Under the pieces are notes generated by a model. The model was not told the origin of the DNA. It was given only the letters and a program-made list of their open reading frames with translations, and ran no database searches. The position numbers and the translations under genes are program-made. A stretch of 20,684 bases of DNA from DATBMY01 sp036554605 (lineage in GTDB: Bacteria > Acidobacteriota > Blastocatellia > UBA7656), in NCBI GenBank assembly GCA_036554605.1, contig DATBMY010000018.1, forward strand, positions 1-20,684, given 5' to 3'. Positions 6,839 through 14,562 of the stretch are shown in pieces (the stretch's first letter is position 1; every line of letters starts with the position of its first letter).

Positions 6839-7447
6839 ATGAAGAATTTAGATAAAGAGAGTATCCGAGACACCATCCTCGACGCGACCGATCACCTGCT
6901 CGCCCGATATGGCTATAAGAAGATGACCATGGAGGATCTGGCGCAGGAGGTGGGCATCGGCAAGGGAACTATTTACCTTCACTTCAAGAGCAAAGAAGAG
7001 GTAGTTCTTTCCCACATAGACCGCATAATCGATCGTTTAAAAGAGCGGCTGACATCGATTGCGGGCTCGGACGCGCCGGCCCCCGAGCGGTTAAAGTCTA
7101 TGCTCATTGAGCGCGTCCTCTTCCGCTTCGACAGCGTGCAGCATTATTCGCAGAGTCTCAACGATCTGCTGGCCGCGCTCAGACCAAACCTGCTGGCGCG
7201 CCGCAAAAGGTTCTTTGAGGAGGAGGCGCTGGTTTTTGCCGACGTATTGAAGGGGGGCAAACAGAAGGGCGATTTCGAGTTCGAGGATGCTTTAACCACG
7301 GCTCACACGCTATTGCTTGCGACAAACTCTCTGCTGCCTTACAGCCTGAGCGCTCGCGAGCTAGGAGAGCGCGGAGATGTTAAGGAGAAGGTATCTCGTA
7401 TAGCGGACCTGCTATTGACCGGGTTACTTTCCCGCGAGCAGGGATAA
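6839..7447 (+). CDS. TetR/AcrR-family transcriptional regulator
   Basis: 202 residues, the usual TetR length. The N-terminal helix-turn-helix is clear: ILDATDHLLARYGYKKMTME leads into DLAQEVGIGKGTIYLHFKSK (about 33-52), the consensus recognition-helix region. The C-terminal ligand/dimer domain (about 60-202) is helical and variable, so the ligand cannot be told. The gene lies 52 nt upstream of the S41 peptidase on the same strand and is probably cotranscribed. A TATAAT box is about 40 nt upstream and the perfect inverted repeat at 6704-6761 is further up; either could be part of an autoregulated control region. Confidence 0.93.
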   Translation: MKNLDKESIRDTILDATDHLLARYGYKKMTMEDLAQEVGIGKGTIYLHFKSKEEVVLSHIDRIIDRLKERLTSIAGSDAPAPERLKSMLIERVLFRFDSVQHYSQSLNDLLAALRPNLLARRKRFFEEEALVFADVLKGGKQKGDFEFEDALTTAHTLLLATNSLLPYSLSARELGERGDVKEKVSRIADLLLTGLLSREQG

Positions 7448-7498
7448 GGCACGCGATCGAATTGGATTTGAGACTTAGCCATATTTGGAGGTCGAAGA

Positions 7499-8614
7499 AT
7501 GAGAAAGATTAAACTGTTACTGACTGCCATAGTTTTATCAGCGGCAAGCATTTTCAATCCCGCGCCCGGCCGCGCGCAAGGGCCCGGGCAACAGCCGGAC
7601 CTCACCCTTGACGGCGCCGCTCGCAATCAAGTGATAGAAAGCGCGTTGAAGCTGCTAAACGAGAATTACGTCTTCCCTGACGTGGCCAAAAAGATGGAAA
7701 CGGCGATCCGTGACAGGGCGCAGAGAAAAGAGTATGAACAGATTACAAGCGCTGCTCAATTTGCGAGGACGCTCACCGAGCATCTGCAGGAGGTCAGCAA
7801 GGACAAGCACCTGCGCGTGCGCTACTCGCATCAACCGATTCCGGTAAGGGAGCGGCGCAGCGAGCCGACGGCCGAAGAGCGAGAGGAGTTTCGCCGTTTT
7901 CTCACGCGCGCCAATCACGGCTTCGAGAAGGTCGAGCGCCTTGCGGGCAACATCGGTTACATGGACCTGCGCGGGTTCTTTGATCCTGAGATGGGCGGAG
8001 AAACCGTGGCCGCCGCGATGAACTTCCTGGCCGGAACAGATGCTCTCATAATCGACCTGCGACAAAACGGCGGGGGCAATCCGGCGATGGTAGCGTTAAT
8101 ATGCTCCTACTTTTTCGGCAAGGAGCCGGTCCATTTAAATGACCTTTACTGGCGGCAGGGTGATCGCACGGAGCAATTCTGGACCAGGGCGTCGGTCCCC
8201 GGAAAGCGATACGAAGGCAAGGACGTTTACGTGCTTACGAGCAACCGCACTTTCTCCGGCGCCGAAGAGTTCACCTATAACCTGAAGAACCTCAAGCGCG
8301 CCACCATAGTCGGCGAGACTACCGGAGGCGGGGCGCATCCGGGCGGAGGGTTCCGCGTAACAGAGCATTTCAACATGTTCATCCCCACGGGACGCGCCAT
8401 CAATCCTATAACCAAGACCAACTGGGAAGGCACGGGCGTGAAGCCGGACGTGGAAGTGCCCAAAGAGCTGGCGCTGAAGACCGCGCACCTGCTCGCCTTA
8501 AACAAAGCGAAAGAAAAGAGCGGCGACGAAAGGTTGAAGGGCGAGTACCAGCGGCTCATCGCGCAGACTGAAAGGGAGATGGAAGAGCTGAAAGGCAAGA
8601 AGCCGACTCCTTGA
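7499..8614 (+). CDS. Exported S41-family serine peptidase (TSPc domain, tricorn/IRBP-like)
   Basis: 371 residues with an N-terminal signal peptide (MRKIKLLLTAIVLSAASIFN, ending near GRAQG) and GGAGG 7 nt before the ATG. Residues about 40-110 resemble the S41 N-terminal helical domain. The peptidase core follows, with IGYMDLRGFFDP (152-163), LIIDLRQNGGGNPAMVAL (183-200), the nucleophile Ser253 in SNRTFSGAEEF, and VGETTGGGAHPGGG (271-284). There is no PDZ domain between the parts, which separates it from CtpA proteases. His104 in KDKHLRV may be the tricorn-type catalytic His (inference). It likely works in the periplasm on unknown peptides. It follows tetR in the same direction. A strong hairpin (8629-8659) lies 14 nt after the stop and separates it from the convergent kinase gene. 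Confidence 0.9.
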   Translation: MRKIKLLLTAIVLSAASIFNPAPGRAQGPGQQPDLTLDGAARNQVIESALKLLNENYVFPDVAKKMETAIRDRAQRKEYEQITSAAQFARTLTEHLQEVSKDKHLRVRYSHQPIPVRERRSEPTAEEREEFRRFLTRANHGFEKVERLAGNIGYMDLRGFFDPEMGGETVAAAMNFLAGTDALIIDLRQNGGGNPAMVALICSYFFGKEPVHLNDLYWRQGDRTEQFWTRASVPGKRYEGKDVYVLTSNRTFSGAEEFTYNLKNLKRATIVGETTGGGAHPGGGFRVTEHFNMFIPTGRAINPITKTNWEGTGVKPDVEVPKELALKTAHLLALNKAKEKSGDERLKGEYQRLIAQTEREMEELKGKKPTP

Positions 8615-8628
8615 CCTCTCCTAAACTT

Positions 8629-8659
8629 GATGAGCCTGGCTTCCGCGGCCAGGCTCATC
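8629..8659. terminator. Hairpin between convergent genes, possibly a bidirectional terminator
   Basis: GATGAGCCTGGC (8629-8640) pairs perfectly with GCCAGGCTCATC (8648-8659) around a 7-nt loop. It begins 14 nt after the S41 stop and includes the stop codon of the minus-strand kinase (8655-8657). There is no long T-run on either side, so termination may be only partly intrinsic. Confidence 0.6.
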
Positions 8660-11198
8660 TATCAATCTTAGTGAGCGCATGAACTACGTCCGTTCGCCCT
8701 TCTTCTTCGGCATAATCTATCGCGCTCCTGCCTTTGTTGTCCTTTGCATTCGCGTCAGCCCCCGAGGCGAGCAATGTTCTTACATAATCGGCAAAGCCTT
8801 TTCTTGCCGCAAGCATCAGCGGCGTTTCTCCCGAATTGTTCGGCGCGTTCACGTCCGCCCCGGCCCCTATAAGCAGCCTCGCAAGCTCGGCGCGCCCCTG
8901 CAACGCCGTGTCGTGCAGCGCCGTGTCGCCATCATTGTCTTTGGCATTGACGTCGGCTCCGGCCTCGATCAGCGCCTTTACGACATCCGCATAACCCGCG
9001 CCCGCCGCCGACATTATCGCCGTGCGCCCGTTTTGCGTTCTTTCATTCGGGTCCGCGCCCCCCGCGAGCATTCTCGTAACATCTTTGTACCTGCCCCTTG
9101 ATGAGACCGTTGACAAAGAGTCCTGCCGCGGCGCTCTCGTGAGAGTCACGAGGTAGATCAACAGCCCCGTCATTATGAGCGGCGAAGCGATCCAGAAAAG
9201 AACCTTTCGATTAAAGAGGCGGCGTCTTTTCGGCATCTTTTCTTGATCGAGACCGCGATAGGCCGCCTCTTCGAGCGTTTCGCCGAGGGCTTGACGCGAT
9301 TTGTAGTATATAAGAACGAGCGGAAGCGCGTTGTAAGAGTAGAGCAAGATTATAAAGAACCAGCCGAAGCCTATCATCACCGGATAGATCTCTCTGAAGG
9401 GCCCGCCGCTGACCGTAAAATCGGCGAAGATCATCGCCAGCGTCGCCCCCATGGCGGGCAGAAAGAGTATCGAGCATATAACGAATGAAATGCTGCGAAT
9501 GGTCGCCCAGCCCGCGAGATGGCGCAGCCGGTTTGCAAGCGTCCTGGAGCGAGAGAGCGCCGAAAGCGCGATCTTTTTCTCCATCGCTACGACCGAAGCC
9601 GCGAGAGAATAATCGACGAAAGATCTCAACCCGGGAAGTATCAGCCTCACCAGATTAGCGAGCGCAACCAGATCGGCTAATATGCTCGTGATCAACAGCG
9701 ACGGGAATCGCTTTATCAGCTTGAAGAGAATAAAACGAAGGCGCAGGGGGCCGGGCTGACTCAAGCGCAGGTCGTGGATGGCAAGCGTGCAGGCGGCGAT
9801 GTTCAACCTGTTTGCCACCTGTATGTATGAGAAAACCGCTATCCAGAAAAGCGCGTCCGCGGGCGCCGAGCTTATATTCCCGGACCTCAAGGCTCTGGAG
9901 GCGAGTATCACCGACGCGATGGCGAACGGCAAGTTTATGATCAGCGAGAGAAACAGAAAGCCGGGAATGTGATTGTAATAATAGGATCTCCCTTCCTGCA
10001 CTATATCGGCGTCGCTTTCGGCCGCGGCGCGCAGAGCCTTCGCGAATACTCCGGCGTTATCGGGTCGATCTTCGGGCTTCTTGGCCAGCGCCGACATCAC
10101 CAGTTGAGAAACCGACCTGGGAACGTCGGTTCGCTTTTCCGTCAGCGGCGCCGCCGCCTCGCCGGTGTGCTTCATTATCAGCTCGTTCATATCGCCCGTG
10201 AACGGCGGCGCTCCCGCGAGCATCTGATAGACGATGACGCCGAGGCTGTAAATATCCGATTTCATGTCGAGCGCGTCGCCGCGACACTGTTCAGGCGACA
10301 TGTAAAGCGGCGTGCCCATGACCGCGCCAACTCGCGTGAGATTCGAAGTCGTCGCCGCGCTTAAATCAGCGCCTCCCGTCCCCGAGTGCCGGGGAAACAG
10401 GCTCATTCTCTCCTCTTGCATGTTTATCGAAGGCTGTAACCGGGTGGCGGCTTCGAGGTCGGTCGTGTTTGCGGGCGGCTGCTCGTCGAAAATCTGCGCC
10501 TGCTGCTCCGCATTCGCCTCGGCCGGCTGCATCAGCGTGGCCGCTTCAAGGTCGGTCATCTCCTGGCGCTGGGGGTTAGTCGCGGCGACGGCGCGCGTGG
10601 TCTCAGCCCTCTTCGAAACCTGTGTAGCCGAATCGCGCGCGGTTGTCGCAAGTCCATCACCGGCGCTCACAGGCGCGGCATCGTGGAGCTTTGCGAGCCC
10701 GAAGTCTAAAACTTTTACGTTATACCCGCCGCGCTGATCCGGCTGTAGCCAGATGTTATCGGGCTTCAGGTCTCTATGGATAATGCCCTGCTCGTGCGCC
10801 GTATTAACGGCAAGACATATCTGCTCGACTATATCTATAACGAAGCCTAGAGGCAGAGGGCCGCGCTCTTTCAACATGTCGGCGAGCGAGCCGCCGTCGA
10901 GGTATTCCATGACGAGGTAAGCCAGGTTCATCGATCCCGAGCTTGTGAAGCCGAAATCGGTGACGTTGACGACGTTTGGATGACGCAGGCGGCCGGCGGC
11001 TTCGGCTTCACGGCGGAATCGCTCGACGAACTCTTCATTGCCCATAAACTGAGGGGCTATCACTTTGAGCGCCACCGGTCGCTTCGTGCCCAGGTGCGTT
11101 GCCATATAGACCGCGCCCATACCGCCTTGTCCGAGCAGCTTGTCGAGGTGATATTTCCCGTCCAGCGTCCGGCCCGGTAATTCCGTGAGTCGTGCCAT
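8655..11198 (-). CDS. Ser/Thr protein kinase with activation-segment insert, multi-TM region and ankyrin repeats
   Basis: 847 residues. A Hanks-type kinase domain comes first: GQGGMGAVY (23-31), VALK with ATP Lys45, HRDLKPDN (141-148), DFG (165-167), MGTPLYMSPEQ (294-304, APE equivalent) and DIYSLGVIVYQML. All key catalytic residues are present. Between DFG and SPE there are about 130 residues instead of the usual 20-30. This extra part is Thr/Ala-rich and holds TDLEAATLMQP (215-225), TDLEAATRLQP (246-256) and ADLSAATTSNLTR (277-289). Several hydrophobic segments follow (about 412-434, 449-470, 500-520, 569-590, 606-632 and 664-686). Four to five ankyrin repeats close the protein (about 693-847; GADVNAKDNDGDTALH and similar). 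A cytosolic kinase on an integral membrane module with a cytosolic ankyrin tail is likely. An extended -10 lies 21 nt upstream. Targets are unknown. Confidence 0.93.
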   Translation of the reverse strand: MARLTELPGRTLDGKYHLDKLLGQGGMGAVYMATHLGTKRPVALKVIAPQFMGNEEFVERFRREAEAAGRLRHPNVVNVTDFGFTSSGSMNLAYLVMEYLDGGSLADMLKERGPLPLGFVIDIVEQICLAVNTAHEQGIIHRDLKPDNIWLQPDQRGGYNVKVLDFGLAKLHDAAPVSAGDGLATTARDSATQVSKRAETTRAVAATNPQRQEMTDLEAATLMQPAEANAEQQAQIFDEQPPANTTDLEAATRLQPSINMQEERMSLFPRHSGTGGADLSAATTSNLTRVGAVMGTPLYMSPEQCRGDALDMKSDIYSLGVIVYQMLAGAPPFTGDMNELIMKHTGEAAAPLTEKRTDVPRSVSQLVMSALAKKPEDRPDNAGVFAKALRAAAESDADIVQEGRSYYYNHIPGFLFLSLIINLPFAIASVILASRALRSGNISSAPADALFWIAVFSYIQVANRLNIAACTLAIHDLRLSQPGPLRLRFILFKLIKRFPSLLITSILADLVALANLVRLILPGLRSFVDYSLAASVVAMEKKIALSALSRSRTLANRLRHLAGWATIRSISFVICSILFLPAMGATLAMIFADFTVSGGPFREIYPVMIGFGWFFIILLYSYNALPLVLIYYKSRQALGETLEEAAYRGLDQEKMPKRRRLFNRKVLFWIASPLIMTGLLIYLVTLTRAPRQDSLSTVSSRGRYKDVTRMLAGGADPNERTQNGRTAIMSAAGAGYADVVKALIEAGADVNAKDNDGDTALHDTALQGRAELARLLIGAGADVNAPNNSGETPLMLAARKGFADYVRTLLASGADANAKDNKGRSAIDYAEEEGRTDVVHALTKIDR

Positions 11199-11218
11199 CG
11201 CTCTCTCCGAGGCGTAGC

Positions 11219-11227
11219 AGTATAGCA
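11219..11227 (-). promoter_or_regulatory. Extended -10 promoter for the kinase gene, TGCTATACT
   Basis: The minus strand reads TGCTATACT 21 nt upstream of the kinase ATG (11198). This predicts a short leader of about 14 nt. It is the same nonamer as at 4097-4105 and 1597-1605. No good -35 is present. Confidence 0.5.
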
Positions 11228-11269
11228 GAATAAGCTACGGGCCGGTCTTCCGTTCTTCGCGCAACCTTG

Positions 11270-11275
11270 TATAAT
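11270..11275 (+). promoter_or_regulatory. Candidate -10 box for the PQQ dehydrogenase gene
   Basis: A perfect TATAAT preceded by TTG predicts a start near 11282 and a leader of about 124 nt before ATG 11406. It is divergent from the kinase promoter about 45 bp away. No strong -35 is seen. Confidence 0.45.
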
Positions 11276-11282
11276 GGCCCCG

Positions 11283-11330
11283 CTGAAGGAATGATCCGCC
11301 GCAGCGATCTACAAAAGCTCTTTCCTTCAG
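11283..11330. repeat. Inverted repeat at the start of the PQQ dehydrogenase leader
   Basis: CTGAAGGAA (11283-11291) pairs perfectly with TTCCTTCAG (11322-11330) across a 30-nt loop. The left arm coincides with the predicted transcript start, so the 5' end of the mRNA would be folded. Confidence 0.45.
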
Positions 11331-11370
11331 GTACTCTCGGGCAAAGCAAGCCGCAAGGTCTAGCTCATCG

Positions 11371-11390
11371 TCTCAATGCAAGCATTGAGA
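11371..11390. promoter_or_regulatory. Perfect 9-bp palindrome just upstream of the ribosome binding site
   Basis: TCTCAATGC (11371-11379) and GCATTGAGA (11382-11390) are perfect inverted repeats with a 2-nt spacer. The palindrome ends 4 nt before GAGG (11395-11398), the Shine-Dalgarno for ATG 11406. As DNA it looks like a dimeric regulator operator; as RNA it would form a hairpin next to the ribosome site. An upstream in-frame ATG (11376) lies inside it and is an unlikely start. Confidence 0.5.
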
Positions 11391-11405
11391 AAAAGAGGTT
11401 CAGGT

Positions 11406-13538
11406 ATGAAAGCACATCTCACGCGCTCGCAGCCAGACAGGCGCCGCGGCCTGGCAACCATATTCTATATCTTCGTGATTGCGCTCGGCCTCGTCTGGGG
11501 GCCTGGAAATATAATCTTTTCGGTCGCGGGATCGAGCGGGTCGCCAAAGAGGGTAGCCGCCAGGCAGAGCGGAGTCTATACGAACGCGCAGGCCAGGCGG
11601 GGGGAATCACTTTACGCAAAAAGCTGCGCTTCCTGTCACGGAGCGCAACTCGAAGGCGCTTCGTCTACGCCTCTCACCGGCGGCCGTTTTATGGCGAAGT
11701 GGGGTCAGGGCAACCATAACGTCGATGAGCTTTACTACATCACGCGGACGCAGATGCCTTTTGGCGCGGGAGGAACGCTTTCGCGACAGCAGTATATCGA
11801 TATTGTGGCTTACATCCTCAAAGCCAACGGCTTCAAATCCGGAGCCCGAGAGCTGCCGGCAAATTCCGCATTCCTAAAACAGATAAAGATCGAGCCCCAG
11901 GGCGGGGTCAAAGATCGCTTTGTAGAGACTCAAGCCTCCGTCCCGGCCGGCACATCGAATGCCGCGTCCGGCGGCTCGTCTCCCTCGTTGAATTCGCCTA
12001 CGCAGGATGAGCTGAATAGGGCCGGGGCCAACACGACCGACTGGCTTCACTCTAATCACGATTATTCGGGACAGCGCTTTGTCGACCTCAAACAGATCAA
12101 CCTGCAGAATGTATCTTCGCTCAGACCCGCCGGCATCTATCAGGCCGGCGATACGAAAGCCTTTCACAACAACCCCATCGTATATCGCGGAGTGATGTAT
12201 ATAACGACGACCTGGTCGACGATCGCGCTCGACGCCACAAACGGCAAACTGCGCTGGCGGCATGATTGGAAGCCGAAGTCGATTGAAATCTGGCCGCCGA
12301 ACCGCGGCGTCGCGATCAAGGAAGGAAGAGTCGTCCGCGCGACTACCGACGGTTACCTGTTCGCTCTCGATATGGAAACGGGAAAACTGCTCTGGGAAAA
12401 GAGAGTGATCGACGCGGCTAAGAACGAAGGCTCGTTCAACATCGCTCCGGTCATCTTCGAAAACCTCATAATGCTCGGGCTCGGCATCAGCGAGCAGGGA
12501 GTCAAGGGTTGGATAGGCGCCTTCAAGCTCGAAAACGGCGAACCGGTCTGGCGCTTCAACACGGTGCCCGACGATAACGAACCGGGCGCGGAAACCTGGG
12601 GCAAGCCGGAATCGAGATTGCACGGCGGCGGCGCGGTATGGGCTCCTCTATCGGTCGACCACGAAAAGGGACTCGTTTACATCCCGGTCGCTAACCCGGC
12701 CCCGGACTTTTTTGACGATATTCGACCCGGCGCGAACCTCTATACCTGCTCGATGCTTGTGCTCGATGCGCGGACCGGAAAGCGGCAATGGCATTACCAG
12801 CTTGTCCCGCACGATACGCACGATTGGGACACGACGCAGGCCGGACCGCTATTTACCACCACGGTTGGCGGTAAGTCGAGGAAGCTTGTGGCGACCGCGG
12901 GCAAGGACGGGCTGCTGCATGTTCTCGACCGCGAGTCCAGAGAGCACCTGTACGAAACCCCGGTCACCACCCGGTTGAATGTTGATCTACCGCTCACGAA
13001 AGAAGGGGTTCGCGCATGCCCCGGAGTTCTGGGCGGCGTTCAGTGGAACGGGCCGGCCTTCAACCCGCAAACGAACATGCTATATGTTCCCGCGGTCGAC
13101 TGGTGCGGCGTCTATAAGAAAGACACCGATGTTCGATTTATTCCGGGGCAGATATATATGGGGGGGAGCTATATCGAAGACCCGCCTGAAAAAGCGCGCG
13201 GCTGGCTGACCGCGATAGATGCCTCGACCGGCAAGGTGAGCTGGCGCTATGAATCACGAAAGCCGATGCTTGCCGCGGTGACGACGACTTCGGCGGAGCT
13301 GGTTTTCACGGGAGAACTGACTGGTGATTTCATCGCGCTGAACGCCCGCAACGGAAAAGTGCTCTACAGGTTCAACACCGGCGGGCCTATGAATGGCGGG
13401 CTCGTGACATACGCGATCAACGGCAGACAGTACGTGGCCGTCGTGAGCGGAAGCGCCTCCGGTTTCTGGAAGGCCGCGCCGGGCTCCTCGACGATCATCA
13501 TCTTCGCTCTGCCCGATAGCAGAGATTCGGGAAGGTAA
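11406..13538 (+). CDS. PQQ-dependent dehydrogenase with N-terminal cytochrome c domain
   Basis: 710 residues from ATG 11406, preferred to the in-frame ATG 11376 because GAGG stands 7 nt before it. A hydrophobic export or anchor segment lies at about 15-42. Next is a monohaem cytochrome c domain with CASCH (74-78) and probable axial Met117 in TQMPFG. A Ser/Gly/Pro-rich linker (about 170-200) leads to a PQQ beta-propeller with repeated tryptophan-docking phrases (TNGKLRW, TGKLLWEK, NGEPVWRF, TGKRQWHY, TGKVSWRY). VPHDTHDWDTT (467-477) matches the catalytic-Asp block, with Asp473 as catalytic residue and Asp475 two residues on. No vicinal Cys-Cys pair is seen. By family it oxidises an alcohol or sugar in the periplasm and passes electrons from PQQ to haem. 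Haem at the N-terminus, not the C-terminus, differs from classic quinohaemoprotein alcohol dehydrogenases. Substrate unknown; no PQQ biosynthesis genes are nearby. Confidence 0.9.
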   Translation: MKAHLTRSQPDRRRGLATIFYIFVIALGLVWGPGNIIFSVAGSSGSPKRVAARQSGVYTNAQARRGESLYAKSCASCHGAQLEGASSTPLTGGRFMAKWGQGNHNVDELYYITRTQMPFGAGGTLSRQQYIDIVAYILKANGFKSGARELPANSAFLKQIKIEPQGGVKDRFVETQASVPAGTSNAASGGSSPSLNSPTQDELNRAGANTTDWLHSNHDYSGQRFVDLKQINLQNVSSLRPAGIYQAGDTKAFHNNPIVYRGVMYITTTWSTIALDATNGKLRWRHDWKPKSIEIWPPNRGVAIKEGRVVRATTDGYLFALDMETGKLLWEKRVIDAAKNEGSFNIAPVIFENLIMLGLGISEQGVKGWIGAFKLENGEPVWRFNTVPDDNEPGAETWGKPESRLHGGGAVWAPLSVDHEKGLVYIPVANPAPDFFDDIRPGANLYTCSMLVLDARTGKRQWHYQLVPHDTHDWDTTQAGPLFTTTVGGKSRKLVATAGKDGLLHVLDRESREHLYETPVTTRLNVDLPLTKEGVRACPGVLGGVQWNGPAFNPQTNMLYVPAVDWCGVYKKDTDVRFIPGQIYMGGSYIEDPPEKARGWLTAIDASTGKVSWRYESRKPMLAAVTTTSAELVFTGELTGDFIALNARNGKVLYRFNTGGPMNGGLVTYAINGRQYVAVVSGSASGFWKAAPGSSTIIIFALPDSRDSGR

Positions 13539-13539
13539 G

Positions 13540-13590
13540 GCTTCGCGGGCAACATGCCGGTTCTAACTCGCATCAATGGTCCCGCGAAGC
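13540..13590. repeat. Perfect 10-bp inverted repeat after the PQQ dehydrogenase gene
   Basis: GCTTCGCGGG (13540-13549) pairs with CCCGCGAAGC (13581-13590) across a 31-nt loop, followed by GGAAAATTTG. It starts 2 nt after the PQQ dehydrogenase stop. It may be an inefficient terminator, an mRNA 3'-end stabiliser or a processing site between this gene and the metallo-beta-lactamase gene. Confidence 0.5.
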
Positions 13591-13639
13591 GGAAAATTTG
13601 CTGTCGCGATCACCACGATATATAGAGTAGGAGATATTA

Positions 13640-14524
13640 ATGCGAAGCTACCTTCAACGCGCTGCTCTATCTTTGTTAATGGCTTTGATAATCTGCCCGG
13701 GCCTTGCAAGCGCTCAGGCGGACGAGACGTGGCGCTCATGGAACCAGCCCGTCAATCCCTTCCGCATAATCGGCAACATCTATTATGTCGGCGCGTCGGA
13801 TATCACATCATTTCTGATAACAACCCCCGAGGGTCACATCCTGCTTGATAGCGGGTTTGCGGAGACTGTCCCGCTTATCGAAGCCAGTGTTAAGAAGCTC
13901 GGTTTCAATATGAGAGACATAAAGATCCTCATCAATAGCCATGCGCACAACGACCATGCGGGAGGAATGGCGCTGCTTAAAGAGATGACCGGCGCGAAGC
14001 TATGTATGAGCGAGGCCGATTCGCTGCTGATCTCCAATGGAGGGAAGGGCGATTCTCAATGGGGAGACAGCCTTGCCTACAGCCCGGCAACTGTAGATAG
14101 AAGACTGCGCGATAAAGAGAAGGTCGAGCTGGGAGGGACCACGATGATCGCCCGGTTAACCCCGGGCCACACTAAAGGCTCTACAACATGGACTATGAGA
14201 GTAGAAGAGGGAGGCAAGCGCTACGACGTGGTCTTCGCCGGCAGCACGACCGCGCCCGGATACAGGCTTGTCAATAATCCTAACTATCCGAACATAGCCG
14301 AAGATTATGCCTACACGTTCAGGCTGCTGAAGTCGCTGCCCTGCGACGTTTTCCTGGCGCCGCACGGCTCATTCTTTTCGCTTGGAGAAAAGATGCGGCG
14401 GATCGTCGCGGGAGAGAAGTCGAATCCCTTCATAGACCCGGCCGGCTATCAACGATTCATAAAGCGGACAGAGATCGCTTTTCTTGAGCAACTGCGCAAG
14501 GAGCGGCAGGGCAAAGCGCAGTAA
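13640..14524 (+). CDS. Subclass B3 metallo-beta-lactamase-like hydrolase
   Basis: 294 residues with a signal peptide (cut near LASA-QA, about residue 25) and GGAG 7 nt before the ATG. The complete dizinc ligand set is present: HAHNDH (His101, His103, Asp105, His106), His177 in LTPGHTKGS and His242 in LAPHGSFF. These correspond to His116, His118, Asp120, His121, His196 and His263 of subclass B3. NSHAHNDHAGG and PGHTxGSTTW are the B3-style spacings, and mature length (about 269) fits L1/FEZ/THIN-B-like enzymes. There is no Cys221 of the B1/B2 type. By family it would be a periplasmic beta-lactam hydrolase, including of carbapenems, but environmental B3 homologues can have weak or other activity. 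It sits 101 nt after the PQQ dehydrogenase and 38 nt before a sugar kinase, an unusual setting for a resistance gene. Confidence 0.88.
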   Translation: MRSYLQRAALSLLMALIICPGLASAQADETWRSWNQPVNPFRIIGNIYYVGASDITSFLITTPEGHILLDSGFAETVPLIEASVKKLGFNMRDIKILINSHAHNDHAGGMALLKEMTGAKLCMSEADSLLISNGGKGDSQWGDSLAYSPATVDRRLRDKEKVELGGTTMIARLTPGHTKGSTTWTMRVEEGGKRYDVVFAGSTTAPGYRLVNNPNYPNIAEDYAYTFRLLKSLPCDVFLAPHGSFFSLGEKMRRIVAGEKSNPFIDPAGYQRFIKRTEIAFLEQLRKERQGKAQ

Positions 14525-14562
14525 TAATCCGCGCGCGAGGATAGACCGGGCAACGCCGAACT

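Noticed and set aside
11874..12623. 249-codon minus-strand frame inside the PQQ dehydrogenase.
   Set aside because: It is antisense to well-conserved propeller repeats and is a codon-bias shadow.
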